A stretch of 64,000 nucleotides of DNA, taken from the NCBI GenBank assembly GCA_035578135.1, contig JAQJVK010000001.1:124529847-124593846 (forward strand), written 5' to 3'. The stretch is from Flexamia atlantica. Lineage: Eukaryota; Arthropoda; Insecta; Hemiptera; Cicadellidae. Shown here piece after piece: positions 11,506 through 22,877 of this stretch; within the stretch, counting starts at the first letter, position 1; each line of letters begins with the position of its first letter. Made by a program: the position numbers and the translations under genes. Below the pieces are notes generated by a model that was not told the origin of the DNA, did not search any database, and saw nothing but the letters and a program-made list of their open reading frames with translations.

Positions 11506-11524
11506 CTTCAATTTAATAATCTCT
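11455..11524 (+). promoter_or_regulatory. Candidate self-primer and primer-binding site of element B
   Basis: TTTAATAATCTCT (11512-11524), 6 nt after the LTR, is the exact complement of AGAGATTATTAAA (11455-11467) within the LTR, 51 nt from its end. No TGG tRNA-type primer site follows the LTR. In Tf1 of fission yeast the 5' end of the RNA folds onto such a site and primes reverse transcription. The same arrangement is found in element C. Confidence 0.65.
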
Positions 11525-11535
11525 ATTAACAAGTC

Positions 11536-12545
11536 ATGGACAAACATCTCAAACCGGACAGATTTGATGTGTAACCAGAAAATGACAATGCAGAAGACCA
11601 ATGGCTACATTGGTTCCAAAAATGTTCCAACTTTTTAGAGGAATGTGACTCCCATGCTACAAATGAGAAGGTATTAAGTTGTGTTTACTTCTCAACCATA
11701 TCTACAAATATATCTCAGGATCTATAAAATTTGATGAAGCTATTGCTATTTTAAATGAACTCTATGTCCGTCCAAACAATGAAATTTATTCTAGACATCT
11801 TCTAGCCTCGCGTTGTCAGAAGTCAGGGGAATCAGTAGATCAAATTTTGCAGGCTTTCAAAGATTCAACCCTTGTAACCCTTGAGCAAACCTTGTAATTT
11901 TTCGCATGTCACAGTTGAACAAAACAAAAATGACTACATTCGTGACGCATTTATCCGAGGTTTGATTTCTCCAACTATCCGGCAAAGACTTTTAGAAAAT
12001 AAAACACCAAGTCTGAATGAGGCTTTTGAGAAAGCTGGAGTTTTGGAACTAGCCCAGTACAGTACCAATCAGAATCTTATGTTCAGCAACAATCTCTATT
12101 AAATTCCATGCAACATTCTGTTTCTACTGATCAGGAATCAGTTAAAAGTAATCATTCCTCAAATGGAGAGGCAACTCTCTTATCGGCCACTTCTTGGTAG
12201 TGTTATTTCTGTGGTTCCAGTAAGAAGCATAGTCAGAGTGACTGTCCTACTGCAAATCATACTTCTCACACTTGTGGAAAGAAAGGACATTTCAAGAACG
12301 TTTGTAGGTCTGGAACTAAATCATTACCTTTTATAAAACAAAACACTAAACAATCTGCAAGTAAAAATCTGCCGACTTGTGATGCTGCACCCAAATCTCT
12401 ATAAAAATCAACAATTACAGTAGAAATTAACAGAATTAAAACTGATGCTTTAGTCGACACTGGTAGTTCGAAAATGTTTATTAGTAAATCTCTAGTAGAG
12501 CAGAGGGGAATAACCATTTTCCCAGCAACTGTTAGCTTTGCTATG
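11536..12545 (+). pseudogene. Element B gag and N-terminal protease
   Basis: ATG at 11536 begins a Gag matching element C (MDKHLKPDRFDV versus MEKLLKPEKFDI). Stops and frame changes occur at about 11575, 11700 and 11880. Capsid-like blocks (NNEIYSRHLLASR, YIRDAFIRGLISPTIRQRLL) are followed by two knuckles near 12200-12310 (CYFCGSSKKHSQSDC; TCGKKGHFKNVC) and the protease active site LVDTGSSKMF at about 12450. The frame is cut at 12545 by the foldback and resumes at 15280. Confidence 0.85.
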
Positions 12546-15283
12546 TAGTACAGTAAAATTTGTCCAAAAAAAGACCAAACTGAAAAAAAATTAGCCCCAC
12601 CTTGAAACTTGGTATACAGGTCATCTTTAGGCTCTAGTTGAAGAATCCGATGAGTCCATAAAAATTCAGGGGGAGGAAGGCCCCTTTTTCGAGGGGGAAG
12701 GGGGGGAAGGTTGTATTTTTTTGTAAATGTAATAACTCCGGTGAAAAAGATCCGATCCATTTAAAATTTGGTGTGGGCTTTTAAAACAGTATATTTTAAC
12801 ACTACAGAAAAAATCAATTCGATCGTGTCATCCTAAGGGGTCCAAAGGGGGGATTTAACACCTCAAAAATGGGGTTTTTAATTTTTTGGTACCTAAAAAT
12901 TAAAATTATGAAAATTTTGTTTTATTTTTTTAATTCAGCTCAAAAAATCACACAATTTAGTATTTTTAATTATTACTCTATGACCATTGGTTGCCGAGAT
13001 ATTGAAATTGGTAAACACAGTACGTTGTCCAAAATAACCTCAAAATGTACAGAAACTTAAAAATCCCACTTATTTTTTATCATTTATCAACGATATTTCG
13101 TATTTGGCTTCCTATAGTTGAGTTTTAATGGATTATGGCTCATAAGTCCCACTTTTCTTCATCCCCTTGTCAGCAAACCTACATACTCATTTCCTATGTT
13201 ATTTAAATGGGAAAACATTATGATATGTCAATTTCTCTTATATTTCTGGTTCTAATGACAATAATGAAACAGTTTTAGACTTATTTTACTAGGAAAATCT
13301 TTGGCTTTAAGATTAACAATTAACAGATCTATTTGGTTGGGTTTAAGGCTAGTTGAAAAGCTATTATCAATGTTGTATTTTTTTTTAATTATTTTTGTTT
13401 TTAATTGTTAATAATGAATATCTCAGGTCTTAAGAGAGAGAATGCATTTATTTTGGTCTTGAATTGCTCCGTAAATTATTTTCTTTCATCTAACCTCTAA
13501 TTTGATAAAATTGGTTTTGATTTGGATCAGTTATAATGCGTAATTAAATAAAAGAATAAGTTTTTTTTAAGTTTTACTTACAGTGAAAGGGTGATACCTC
13601 CAGTTCTAAAGGAGATAAAAAGTTAGTTTTGGTCTCAAATTAAACAGGAACGTAGCAGCTTTAATATGAGCTATTATTCGATAAAATTGGTTTTGGTTTG
13701 GCTCAGTTATAATGCGTAATTCACGGAAAAAAATAATTTTTTTAAAGTTTGATTTACACTGGAAAGGTAATAACTCTGGTTCTAAAGGAGATAAAAAGTT
13801 AGTTTTGGTCTCAAATTAAACAGGAATGTAGCAGCTTTAATATGAGCTATTATTCGATAAAATTGGTTTTGGTTTGGCTCAGTTATAATGCGTAATTCAA
13901 TCAAAAAAACAATTTTTTTTAAAGTTTTACTTACAGTGAAAGGGTGATATCTCCGGTTCTAAAGAAAATAAAATGTTAGTTTTGGCCTCAAATTAAACAA
14001 GAATGTATCAGCTTTAAAATGAGCCATTATTTGATCAAATTCGTTTTGGTTTGGCTCAGTTATAATGCGTAATTCAATGAAAAAATAAATTTTTTTAAAG
14101 TTTTACTTACATAGTGATAGGATGATACCTCCGGTTCTAAAGGAGATAAAACTTTTGTTATGGTCTTAAATCATTCAGTGAACCATTGCTTTCATTGAAG
14201 CTATAGATCATTTGAAACCGTTAATTTTAAGAGGAGCTATAAACCTTTAATTAAAAATAAAATTTTTGAAAAATTTTGTTTTTATGACGATAAAACATTA
14301 CAACTCCCTTCAGTAGCAACCAATCTACATGATTTATAGGTCAAATGAGAGAAAATAACTTACAGAGCAATTCAAGACCAAAATAAATGCATTCTCTTTC
14401 TTAAGACCTGAGATATTCAATATTAACAATCAAAAACAAAAATAATTAAAAAAACACAACATTGATAATAGCATTTCAACTAGCTTTAAACCCAACCAAA
14501 TTAATCTGTTAATGGTTATTCTGAAAGCCAAAGATTTTCCTACTAAACTAGGTCTAAAACTGTTTCATTATATTGTCATTAGAACCAGAAATATAAGAGA
14601 AATTGACATATCATAATGTTTTCCCATTTAAATAACATAGGAAATAAGTATGTAGGTTTGCTGACAAGGGGATGAAGAAAAGTGGGACTTATAAGCCATA
14701 ATCCATTAAAACTCAACTATAGGAAGCCAAATACAAAATATCGTTGATAAATAATAAAAAATAAGCGGGATTTATAAGTTTCTGTATATTTTGAGGTTAT
14801 ATTGGACAACGTACTGTGTTTACCAATTTCAATATCTCGGCAACCAATGGCCATAGAGTAATAATCAAAAATACTAAATTGTTTGATTTTTTGAGCTGAA
14901 TTCAAAAAATAAAACAAAATTTTCATAATTTTAATTTTTGGGTACCAAAAAATTAAAAACCCCATTTTTGAGGTGTTAAATCCCCCCTTTGGACCCCTTA
15001 GGATGACACCATCGAATTGATTTTTTCTGTAGTGTTAAAATATACTGTTTTAAAAGCCCACACCAAATTTTAAATGGATCGGACCTTTTTCACCGGAGTT
15101 ATTGCATTTACAAAAAAATACAACCTTCCCCCCCTTCCCCCCACGAAAAAGGGGCCTTCCACCCCCTGAATTTTTATGGACTCATCGGATTCTTCAACTA
15201 GAGCCTAAAGATGACCTATGTACCAAGTTTCAAGGTGGGGCTAATTTTTTTTCAGACAAAGTTAGTTTTTACTGTACTATATG
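12542..15283. mobile_element. Foldback transposon with 0.94-kb arms, TATG duplication
   Basis: The element (12546-15279, 2734 bp) has ends TAGTACAGTAAAA and TTTTTACTGTACTA with TATG on both sides (12542-12545, 15280-15283). The arms, about 12546-13491 and 14342-15279, are close to identical inverted copies. The loop holds a 176-bp tandem array. Excision with one TATG restores the protease frame of element B. No transposase is encoded. Superfamily is unclear; TA duplication (CAGTAAAA ends) is an alternative reading, but it would leave a stop codon in the host frame. Confidence 0.85.
13504..14200. repeat. 176-bp tandem array in the foldback loop, about 4 units
   Basis: GATAAAATTGGTTTTG starts at 13504, 13680 and 13856, with a variant at 14033, a period of 176-177 bp. 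Each unit also carries TATAATGCGTAATTMA and CTAAAGGAGATAAAA. The array runs between the arms and ends near 14200. Confidence 0.85.
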
Positions 15284-16361
15284 GCATCTACCTCTTATCA
15301 GCCAGTTACAGTGGGCTATTGTCTAGTTGACTTGACAGTTCAGGGCCATTTATACCATAAAACTAAGCTTCTTGTACTAGATGGCTTATGTGCCAATGTC
15401 GTCTTAGGGCATGACATTTTCAGAGAACACTCGAGTGTGAAGTCTCATTCGGTGGAAAGAAACCTCCACTGAAAGTTTGCGGGCTCTCAGCTGCTAAGGT
15501 CACACCAGTTAGTTTGTTTTCAAACCTCACTCTCGACTGTCAAATCACATTATTCAGAAGAAGGCTCAATGTTTATAAAAGAGGAAACCCAACGTTTATT
15601 GGAAGAAGGTATCATCGAGCCCAGCATTTCATCTTGGGGAGCACATAGGTGAAACGAAGAAGAGACGAATGTGCATTGATTATTCACAAACAATTAACAG
15701 ATTCACTCAACTCGACGCCTACCCTCTTCCTAGGGCTGAGGATGTTGTTAACAAGGTTTCAAAATTCAGCGTGTTTAGCACTATTGATCTCAAGAGTGCC
15801 TATTATCAGATACCCATTGAGAAGGGAGAACGAATGTATACTGCTTTTGAAGCCTGTGGACGCCTGTATCAATTTTGCAGAATTCCTTTTGGCGTTACAA
15901 ACGGTGTCTCCTGCTTCCAAAGGAAAATAGATTCAATCATTCAATTAGAAGGACTGGAATGTACTGTAGCATACGTGAACGGTGTGACTATTGGAGGGAA
16001 AACTAAAGATGAACATGACAAAAACTTGAGAAAGTTTTTTGACACAGCGAAGAAGTACAATTTTACATTGAACATGGAAAATTTCTCGTTTGCACAAGAC
16101 AATATTCATCTTATGGGATATATTATCACAAAGAACGGAATCCACCCTGATCCTGATCGTCTTCAGCCTCTTTTGAAACTACCAATTCCCCATGATGTGC
16201 CATCACTGCACCGAACACTAGATATGTTTGCTCACTATTCAGATTTTATTAACAGTTTCTCAGAGAAAATACGGCCTCTGTCATCCACTAAATGTTTTCC
16301 ATTATCTAAAGAAGCAGTCAATTCTTTTCATCAGTTGAAAAATGACATAGTAACTGCAACT
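15280..16361 (+). pseudogene. Element B protease end and reverse transcriptase
   Basis: 15281-15472 encodes the protease C-terminal half (LLVLDGLCANVVLGHDI). After a frame change, 15669-16361 encodes RT: CIDYSQTINRFTQLDAYPLP, FSVFSTIDLKSAYYQIPI, FCRIPFGVTNGVSCFQR. The catalytic Y-x-D-D box is altered to YVNG (about 15976), losing both aspartates. The homologous box in element C is FIDD. Homology breaks at 16361 where a non-LTR element was inserted and resumes at 25586. Confidence 0.9.
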
Positions 16362-16523
16362 ACCATTCATGAGTCGGCGCTCAGATAAGACGCATCGTTC
16401 TGTCACAGTGGTCCGGTCTAGATAAAGAGTTTAATCTTCGCGGTTAAACATGTGCCTCAAGTGATAAGTCTATGGAGTGTTATTTTCATGTTTTGATTTT
16501 TATTGCATTTTAATCACTTCAAG

Positions 16524-17448
16524 ATGGCAGGTTGCATTATGTGTGTAAAATCGATTACTGCGAAACAATTAAAACTGAGCTGTAGTGATTGTAAACGTGA
16601 GTTTCACGCCGCGTGTCTAAGAATGACCAAAGGAGAAGTGGAGTGTCTTATTGCAGAGGGTTTGCCCTGGAGGTGTCAACCTTGTGCGTCAACGAGGAGA
16701 AAGAGTCTAAGATTCGATGCTGATGCTCAAGAGGGTAAGCTAACTCTAGATGACCTGATGGAAAAAATAAATGAAATCGCTGAAAATCAAAAAACTCAAT
16801 AAGCTAATTTTAATCGGTCTTATGAGGCTTCACATGAAAAGCTAGAAGAAAATACAAAAATCACCTTGGCACAAAAAGAAGCTCTTGACAATAGCTTAAA
16901 ATTGATTAATGAACCCTGGTACAGGAAAATAAACAATTAAGGAAAAAAGTGCATGATCTAGAAAAGCGAGTGGATGACCTAGAGTGAATTCTCGAGTGAA
17001 TGCAATTGAAATACATGGAATTCCATATAATCAAAATGAAGACGTTCTTAGCGTGGTCAAAGATGTAGGAAAGGCCCTGAATGTCGACATAACAGACACA
17101 ATAGTCGATGCATGTCATCGGCTAGGGAAGAATCCTGGACCTAACAATAAACCACCGGGAATCATCATCAAATTCATACAGAGATTTGATAAGGAGGAGG
17201 TGCTCCGCAAAAGTCGAATAAAAAATAAAATCTCCACACGTCATCTCAACTTTCCGATGGACCAGACCGTCTACATCAATGAGGCGCTGTCACCTGCCAG
17301 GCGGAGGCTGTTCGCAGTGGCGCGGCAGGCTAAGCGGGACAAGAGCTACAAGTACCTGTGGGTGAGGGGAGGCAAGATCTTCCTGAGGAAAGAGGATTCT
17401 GCACGGGTGATCCAAGTAACGTGTCAGACTGACTTGGACAATCTGTAA
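16524..17448 (+). pseudogene. NL1 ORF1: PHD finger, coiled coil, FP-like RNA-binding domain
   Basis: From ATG 16524: a C4HC3 PHD-type finger (CIMC, CSDC, FHAAC, CQPC; residues about 4-52), a polar coiled coil (about 16830-16980: LVQENKQLRKKVHDLEKRVD), and a C-terminal domain with NAIEIHGIPYNQNEDV, DACHRLG, VYINEALSPARRRL and YKYLWVRGGKIFLRK, which is the FP25-like module found in ORF1 of many arthropod non-LTR elements. ORF1 proteins bind element RNA. One in-frame stop (16800) and frame changes near 16915 and 16982 inactivate it. The start at 16524 is chosen because the finger follows directly. Confidence 0.85.
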
Positions 17449-20400
17449 GTTCATTGATCTAGACCCTAACAAATTGAATTTACGGTATGTTTCGTTATTA
17501 GCCTATATTAAATTTAACTTTCTTAAAATGTTGTATTTATTTTTCTCTATGATATATTTAAAATTGCAGTATACAGTAACTATGTCATGCTGGTCTTAAG
17601 TAGGATGAATTAAAATTCAACTAATGTTAACATATTTTTTATAAATAAATTTGCATCCATAATGAGTTAACTAGTTTTCTTATTATTATTGTTGTTTAAT
17701 CGAAAATAACTTTTCAATTATTCGTTAAAACATCAGAAGTTTAAGAAAAAATGTTGATTTATTAGCAAATTTCCTTAAAGGAATAAGCTATTACAGTAGT
17801 ACTCATGGTAAGACCTAAGTCTGAGACCATGTTTACTTTTCATTTTGGGGACCCTAGAAGCAAAAAACACCATTCGTTCGAATTCATACGAACGATATGT
17901 ATATATATATATATATAACTTATCTAGACCGGCATGGAAAGGTGGTCACGCCGTTTGAAACGTGCAACGGGTGGCGGCCAGGACACGAAAAGGCGGCCAG
18001 CTCTATGGAAAGGCGGCCACGGCCGCTAATTCGTTCATATTACAAGTTTATTTTTAAGCAGTACAGTGCTGCGATCTGCTTTTAAGTTGCGGCTGGTTTG
18101 AGCAGAAGTCTGTGTTGGCTGTTGGCTGTCTATTGTGTGGTAGTTTCACACTCACTGAGACCTATACACTAGGATTTAAAGTTAAAATCAGGACGAGTAA
18201 TTAGTAGTGTAATTTTGATAATTTATTATTACTAAACACAGACTGTTATGAAAAAATTATGATTTGATTTAAGTCTGTTTATATTTGAAGCAATGAAATG
18301 TGGTTATATGTTTGTGATAAACTTGCGGAATCCTGGATTGTTAATTTGATTGCATTTTTTGAAATAAAGAAATTCGAATAGCCTACTTTTAATCACTAAA
18401 TTTCCGTATTACATTACCAATCAGTTTTGGTGAAGAGGAAATAGGTTATTTTCTATTTCTATACTGAGCTATACTAATCAGTTGTTAAAACAGTTGATTT
18501 GCTCTGAGGTTTTGCAATGGCCTAAGGTTTTCTTTTTCATTCAATACTTACATAGAATGGAAGTTTGAAAGCTACTTTCTTTCTTTTGTAAAATTAAAAT
18601 GACGAATATAATATTTAATCATCTATTCATAATCACTGCTGACACTATATTTGTCCAAAGAAAATGACGATCGATACAGATTTAGCACAATTTATGCTAC
18701 TACAATTTATGTTAGTAGTATGGGTACTACTAAATATTTCTATGGTTTTAGTAAACTATTTGCTTAGAAATCATGAATTAACTATTTATCTAAATAATAA
18801 TTGAGAATTAATTAATATTTTGATTGCAAAAAATAATTTTTCACAATTTCTAAACGTTAGCAATACTAATTCCATAAGGAATGCAAACTTTTGAGTTCCC
18901 GCAAAACAGTTTTAGAACGTTAAAATTTAAGTATCTAGGCCTACATCAAAGGAATAGAAAAAACTTTACAAACCTACAACTCTTAGTTTCCCGTCTCTTT
19001 GTTACAGTCTGTATGTAGGCTATTTTTACCTTTAACTTTTAATCAGCTCGAGAATTCCCAAACATTTTTAGTTAGTTGGGTCTAATAAGTCATATTTTTG
19101 TAAAAAGTTCATATGTTGATTGATTAAATTTTGGAATTTTATATATTTTTAAAATAAGATAAAGTATAAACTAAAAATTCAGGATTTGAAAAATTGCCCT
19201 ATAAGTGTATTATGAGGTTGAAATGGAAGTAACCGAGAGAATTAATACTAATTTCTTGAAAATATACATTGTCCCAAATTTGAGTAGGTTCTGCATGTAA
19301 GGGCAGAAAATTTAGATTTTTCTCAGTTGTTTATGTTGTGCCTCTAGTAATAAATTGTTTATAAAATAATAATATGGTTGTTCATTCGTCAAGTATTATT
19401 TATTTTTAAATATGTTGTTTTACAGTATTTTCTGCCATACAATTATCTAAGAATATTACCTCGGAAACTAAAATGGATGATATAGTTAAATGGTACGGTT
19501 CGAAATTGAAACTTGATACTGCAAAAAAAGCTATGTCTAATTGGTTCCAGTTTACAGTAATGTACTTAGTTTTAAAGTCAAAGCTAGTTAATACTAATTA
19601 GTCAGTTGCGACTTAGTTCAAGTCGTTTAAAATAATGATGTAGAGAATAAAATATACATAGGCAAGTGAAAACGAATCTAACAAGGTGTGACACGTCTTC
19701 ACAGGAATCTTTTTCTAAGTTTTATGAGGTAAATGGCTCTAAAATAATTTATGGGGCTCATCTGCACAGCATGTAGTCTCCTTTTTTTTACAAACTCCTT
19801 AGGACAGTACGCTGTGAAGTGTGAGCTCATATTCTTTGGAAATGTTTGATGCAAGCATTATGGGTATATGTTTAAGACTTTCCATTAGTTTTGTAGTTTT
19901 TTTGGATGATATTGTTTTTGCTAATATCATATTATTTGACTTCATCCTACTACCAAGTTTGCTGTGGTCGAAATTCATTGGATGTAAACCGTACAATATG
20001 ATAATCTCGTAGGTAATCTTAGAGTTAACAAGCAATCAAGGTGGAAGCAATCTCGACTAGCTATGAGGAATCTGAACGTATGTAGCATCGGAATTCTTTT
20101 CAATGATTTAAATTCAAATTCAGCTGAGGGAGTTATTTATTAATGTCAGAGTGATTTGTGAATATACAGGCTCAAAGTTGTGGATGTTGAAGACCACGAC
20201 AGGAGTGTAAATATGGTATTTGAAACTAGAGTGCCAAGACACAATATTCCCTCCAAGAACCGGGGCAGATTACAGAAATGAAGCTTGAAGATTCCAACTC
20301 GAAGACTACAGATTATGGGTTTGTTTTATAATGTTACAAAACCCAAGATAAACCAAAAAAATCCCACTAATCTCTCAAGTAAACGGACACGAACAAACTG

Positions 20401-21070
20401 CAGACTGAGTGGAAATGTTTAGTTTGAATACAACTAAGGAATCTATGATTGTCACCAGAGTTCAAGAAAGCAATGTGATCATCAGATTAAATCTGGCATC
20501 GGGGGAAAAAAGTGGTGAGGGAATGCAAGATGAGGCAACAAACTGAAGCTAACACCAACAGGACGAGGTTAAAAGTAAAGGTTAACATCATTACGACAGT
20601 AGATTTCACCAACGATAACATTGCGATGGTGATTTCCTCGGCAGCAAGGAATCACTTAGCTATCACCCAAAACTCATTCGTGTAGTTGTGATCGTATAAA
20701 ACTGCTGTGAAAAAAATATGAAACTGGGAGCCTAAGCCGACATTTAGGATTTCACTGATTATTTCTCAAAAGGAGGAATAGATTTTGATAAATTTTATAC
20801 ACTCGTCGATCTACACCGATACCGAGTTTTAAACTTTTCACAGAAGCTATAAATGCAACATCAAATGTTCGTACATATTTGATGACATTTTCCTGAAGAG
20901 CAGGGAACTATTTAAGAAGTTTCCTTCATCGATGCATAAATAAATTCATCGGTGGTTTTCACTGTGTGAATGGCCAAAAAAGATTTTACCGAAGCTAATT
21001 AAATTTCATCTCTAAAAAGCGAGAAGGAGACTTTCAGGATCACCAAAAGTCAAACGAAGTCTTTTTTTCT
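17449..21070. other. NL1 interior: decayed ORF2 5' part and unrelated repeats
   Basis: No endonuclease domain can be read although one should lie here. 17780-17925 is a copy of repeat R3 (AGCAAAAAACACCATTCGTTC, ACTCATGGTAAGACC) with a short (AT)n run at about 17898; the same sequence is at 47330-47480. 17925-21060 has only short frames and is AT-rich; part is probably inserted sequence. Confidence 0.45.
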
Positions 21071-21074
21071 GGAG

Positions 21075-21270
21075 GAGGTAAGGTTAGATGAACTATCTGA
21101 TGCAATTTCTAGTTTCAAGAATAACTATAAGTCCTGGAATAGATGGTATTTTTAATTCTAATTTGATAAAAGAAGTATCAGATAAAATATCTACTGTCTT
21201 GTTGTATTTAGTTAATTTCAGTTTTCACAGCGGTTTTATTCCAACACAACTGAAAAATGCAGTAGTAATA
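21075..21270 (+). pseudogene. NL1 ORF2 reverse transcriptase, part 1
   Basis: LDELSDAISSFKNN, a frame change, then SPGIDGIFNSNLIKEV and HSGFIPTQLKNAVVI: the N-terminal RT blocks of non-LTR elements. It is cut at TA 21269-21270 by a pogo-like MITE and continues in phase at 22036. Confidence 0.85.
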
Positions 21271-22035
21271 CAGTAAACTCCCGATTATCCGCGGAAGTGG
21301 GTGGCGCGACTATCGCAGATAATGAAAATCGCGGATAATCCGCAAGTGTTGAAAATGAGAGAATGAAAAAGAAAAACAATTTCAACATTAAAAATAAATT
21401 TATTTAATACAGTCAGGGGCGAACCCATATTTAATTTCGGGGGGGGGGGTATCCTATAGTCGCGTAGGCGAGTATCACGTCACAATAGACAAATATGGAC
21501 TTCGCGGTAAACGAATATCGTCGTTGTGGTAGACAAATATCATTGTCGCGGTAGACACATATTGTTGTCACGTCGCAGTAGACGAAAATCGTCGTCGTGG
21601 TAGAAGGATATCGTTGTCACGGTAGATGAGTATCGTCGCCGCGGTAGAAAAAATATCGTCGTCGGGTTATACGAATATGGACGTCGCGGTAGGCAAAGTT
21701 CGTCGATGCGCTAGACGAGTATCGTCGTTGTGGTAAATGCCGCGGTAGACGAATATGGTCGTTACGGTAGACAAATATCATTGTCGCAATAGATAAATTA
21801 ATTGTTGTCACATCGCAGTTGACAAAAATCGTTGTCGCGTCGTGGTAGACGAAAATCGTATTCCGTCGCGGTAAACAAAAATCGTCTTCGTGTTACGGTA
21901 GACAGAGATAGCCTGCGCGCGTTTTGTACTAAAAAAACTTGTCAGTTCAGTCTAATTTTTTATAAATACGTATTTTCTCGCTTTTTGTAGCACGCGCAGA
22001 TAATCCGCACCGCGGATAATCGGGAGTTTACTGTA
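21269..22035. mobile_element. pogo/Tigger-like MITE, 763 bp, TA duplication
   Basis: Ends CAGTAAACTCCCGATTATCC (21271) and GGATAATCGGGAGTTTACTG (to 22033) are perfect inverted repeats extending to CGCGG, flanked by TA. Sub-terminal GCGGATAATCCGC words recur. These ends are typical of pogo/Tigger MITEs. The interior is a 26-bp minisatellite. The RT frame is in phase across the insertion. Confidence 0.9.
21462..21910. repeat. Degenerate ~26-bp minisatellite inside the MITE
   Basis: The block GTCGCGGTAGACGAATATCG and variants (GGTAGACAAATAT, GGTAGACGAAAATCGT) recurs about 16 times. GC- and CpG-rich against an AT-rich background. ORFs over it on either strand are repeat by-products. Confidence 0.85.
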
Positions 22036-22877
22036 CCAATCTTTAAAAGCAACTCTAAATTACATTGCAATAACTATCAACCAATATCGTTGTTGTCTTG
22101 CTTCTCTAAGCTTTTTGAGAAAATCATAAAACAAAAACTAGTAGCATTTCTCAATTTAATGAAAGCTTGGATTTAGAACAAAACTTAACTGAGCATGCTC
22201 TTTCAATTTTTTTTACAAAATGTTTACAGTGGTTTAAATGAAGGGGAAAATGTAAGTGGACTATTTTTAGATGTAAAAAAAGCTTTTGATACGGTTATCA
22301 CCAAATTTTATTGAATAAATTATATCATTGCGGGATAAGAGATTTAGCTCAAAAATGGTTTGAAAGTTATTTATTAGAGGGAAATCAGTGTGTTAAAATT
22401 AATTCTGTCTACAGTGAAATGGGGGTAAGTGGGGTCCCACAAGGGTCAGTCCTTGGAGCATTATTATTTATCATTTATATAAATGACCTTTGTTTGTGAA
22501 GCAAAATTCCAAGGAAAATTAACTTCTTTTGCTGACGACACTGCTTTCTGTTATGAAGAAAAAGATTGGAATTTGATTGAATTGGCTATGAACAATGACC
22601 TGAAAGCACTACAGTGGTGGTTTACTGCAAACCATATGCGGCTGCGTGCTAAAAAAACTAAATTCATAAATTTTAGTCTTCGAAAAAAATTAACTTTTCA
22701 AATGACATTAAATATCATAGTGCTGATTGTATTTATCAGCGAAATTTGTGTCCCAGTACATGTGAAACTGTAGGTCAAGTTGATAGAATAAAATATTTGG
22801 GGTTGTTTTTGGATAGTGAAGTCAGCTGGAAAATACACATTTCTAAATTAAAAGACAAATTAAATTCTATAATAACA
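22036..22877 (+). pseudogene. NL1 ORF2 reverse transcriptase, core
   Basis: Reads PIFKSNSKLH, a decayed stretch, LFLDVKKAFDTV, GVSGVPQGSVLGALLFIIYI and the intact catalytic box TSFADDTAFCYEE, then the thumb region with RIKYLGLFLDSEVSWKIHIS. Frame changes occur near 22300, 22495 and 22720. The frame is cut at TA 22878-22879 and resumes at 23993. Confidence 0.9.

Noticed and set aside
12266..12760. 164-codon minus-strand ORF
   Set aside because: Antisense to gag/protease of element B and running into the foldback arm; no recognisable motif.
17897..18085. 62-codon ORF over an AT run
   Set aside because: Begins in an (AT)n microsatellite and has no domain.
19430..19600. Possible exon (KMDDIVKWYGSKLKLDTAKK) after a TTTTACAG acceptor
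   Set aside because: Short, no partner exon, weak donor, and inside the NL1 insertion; could be chance.
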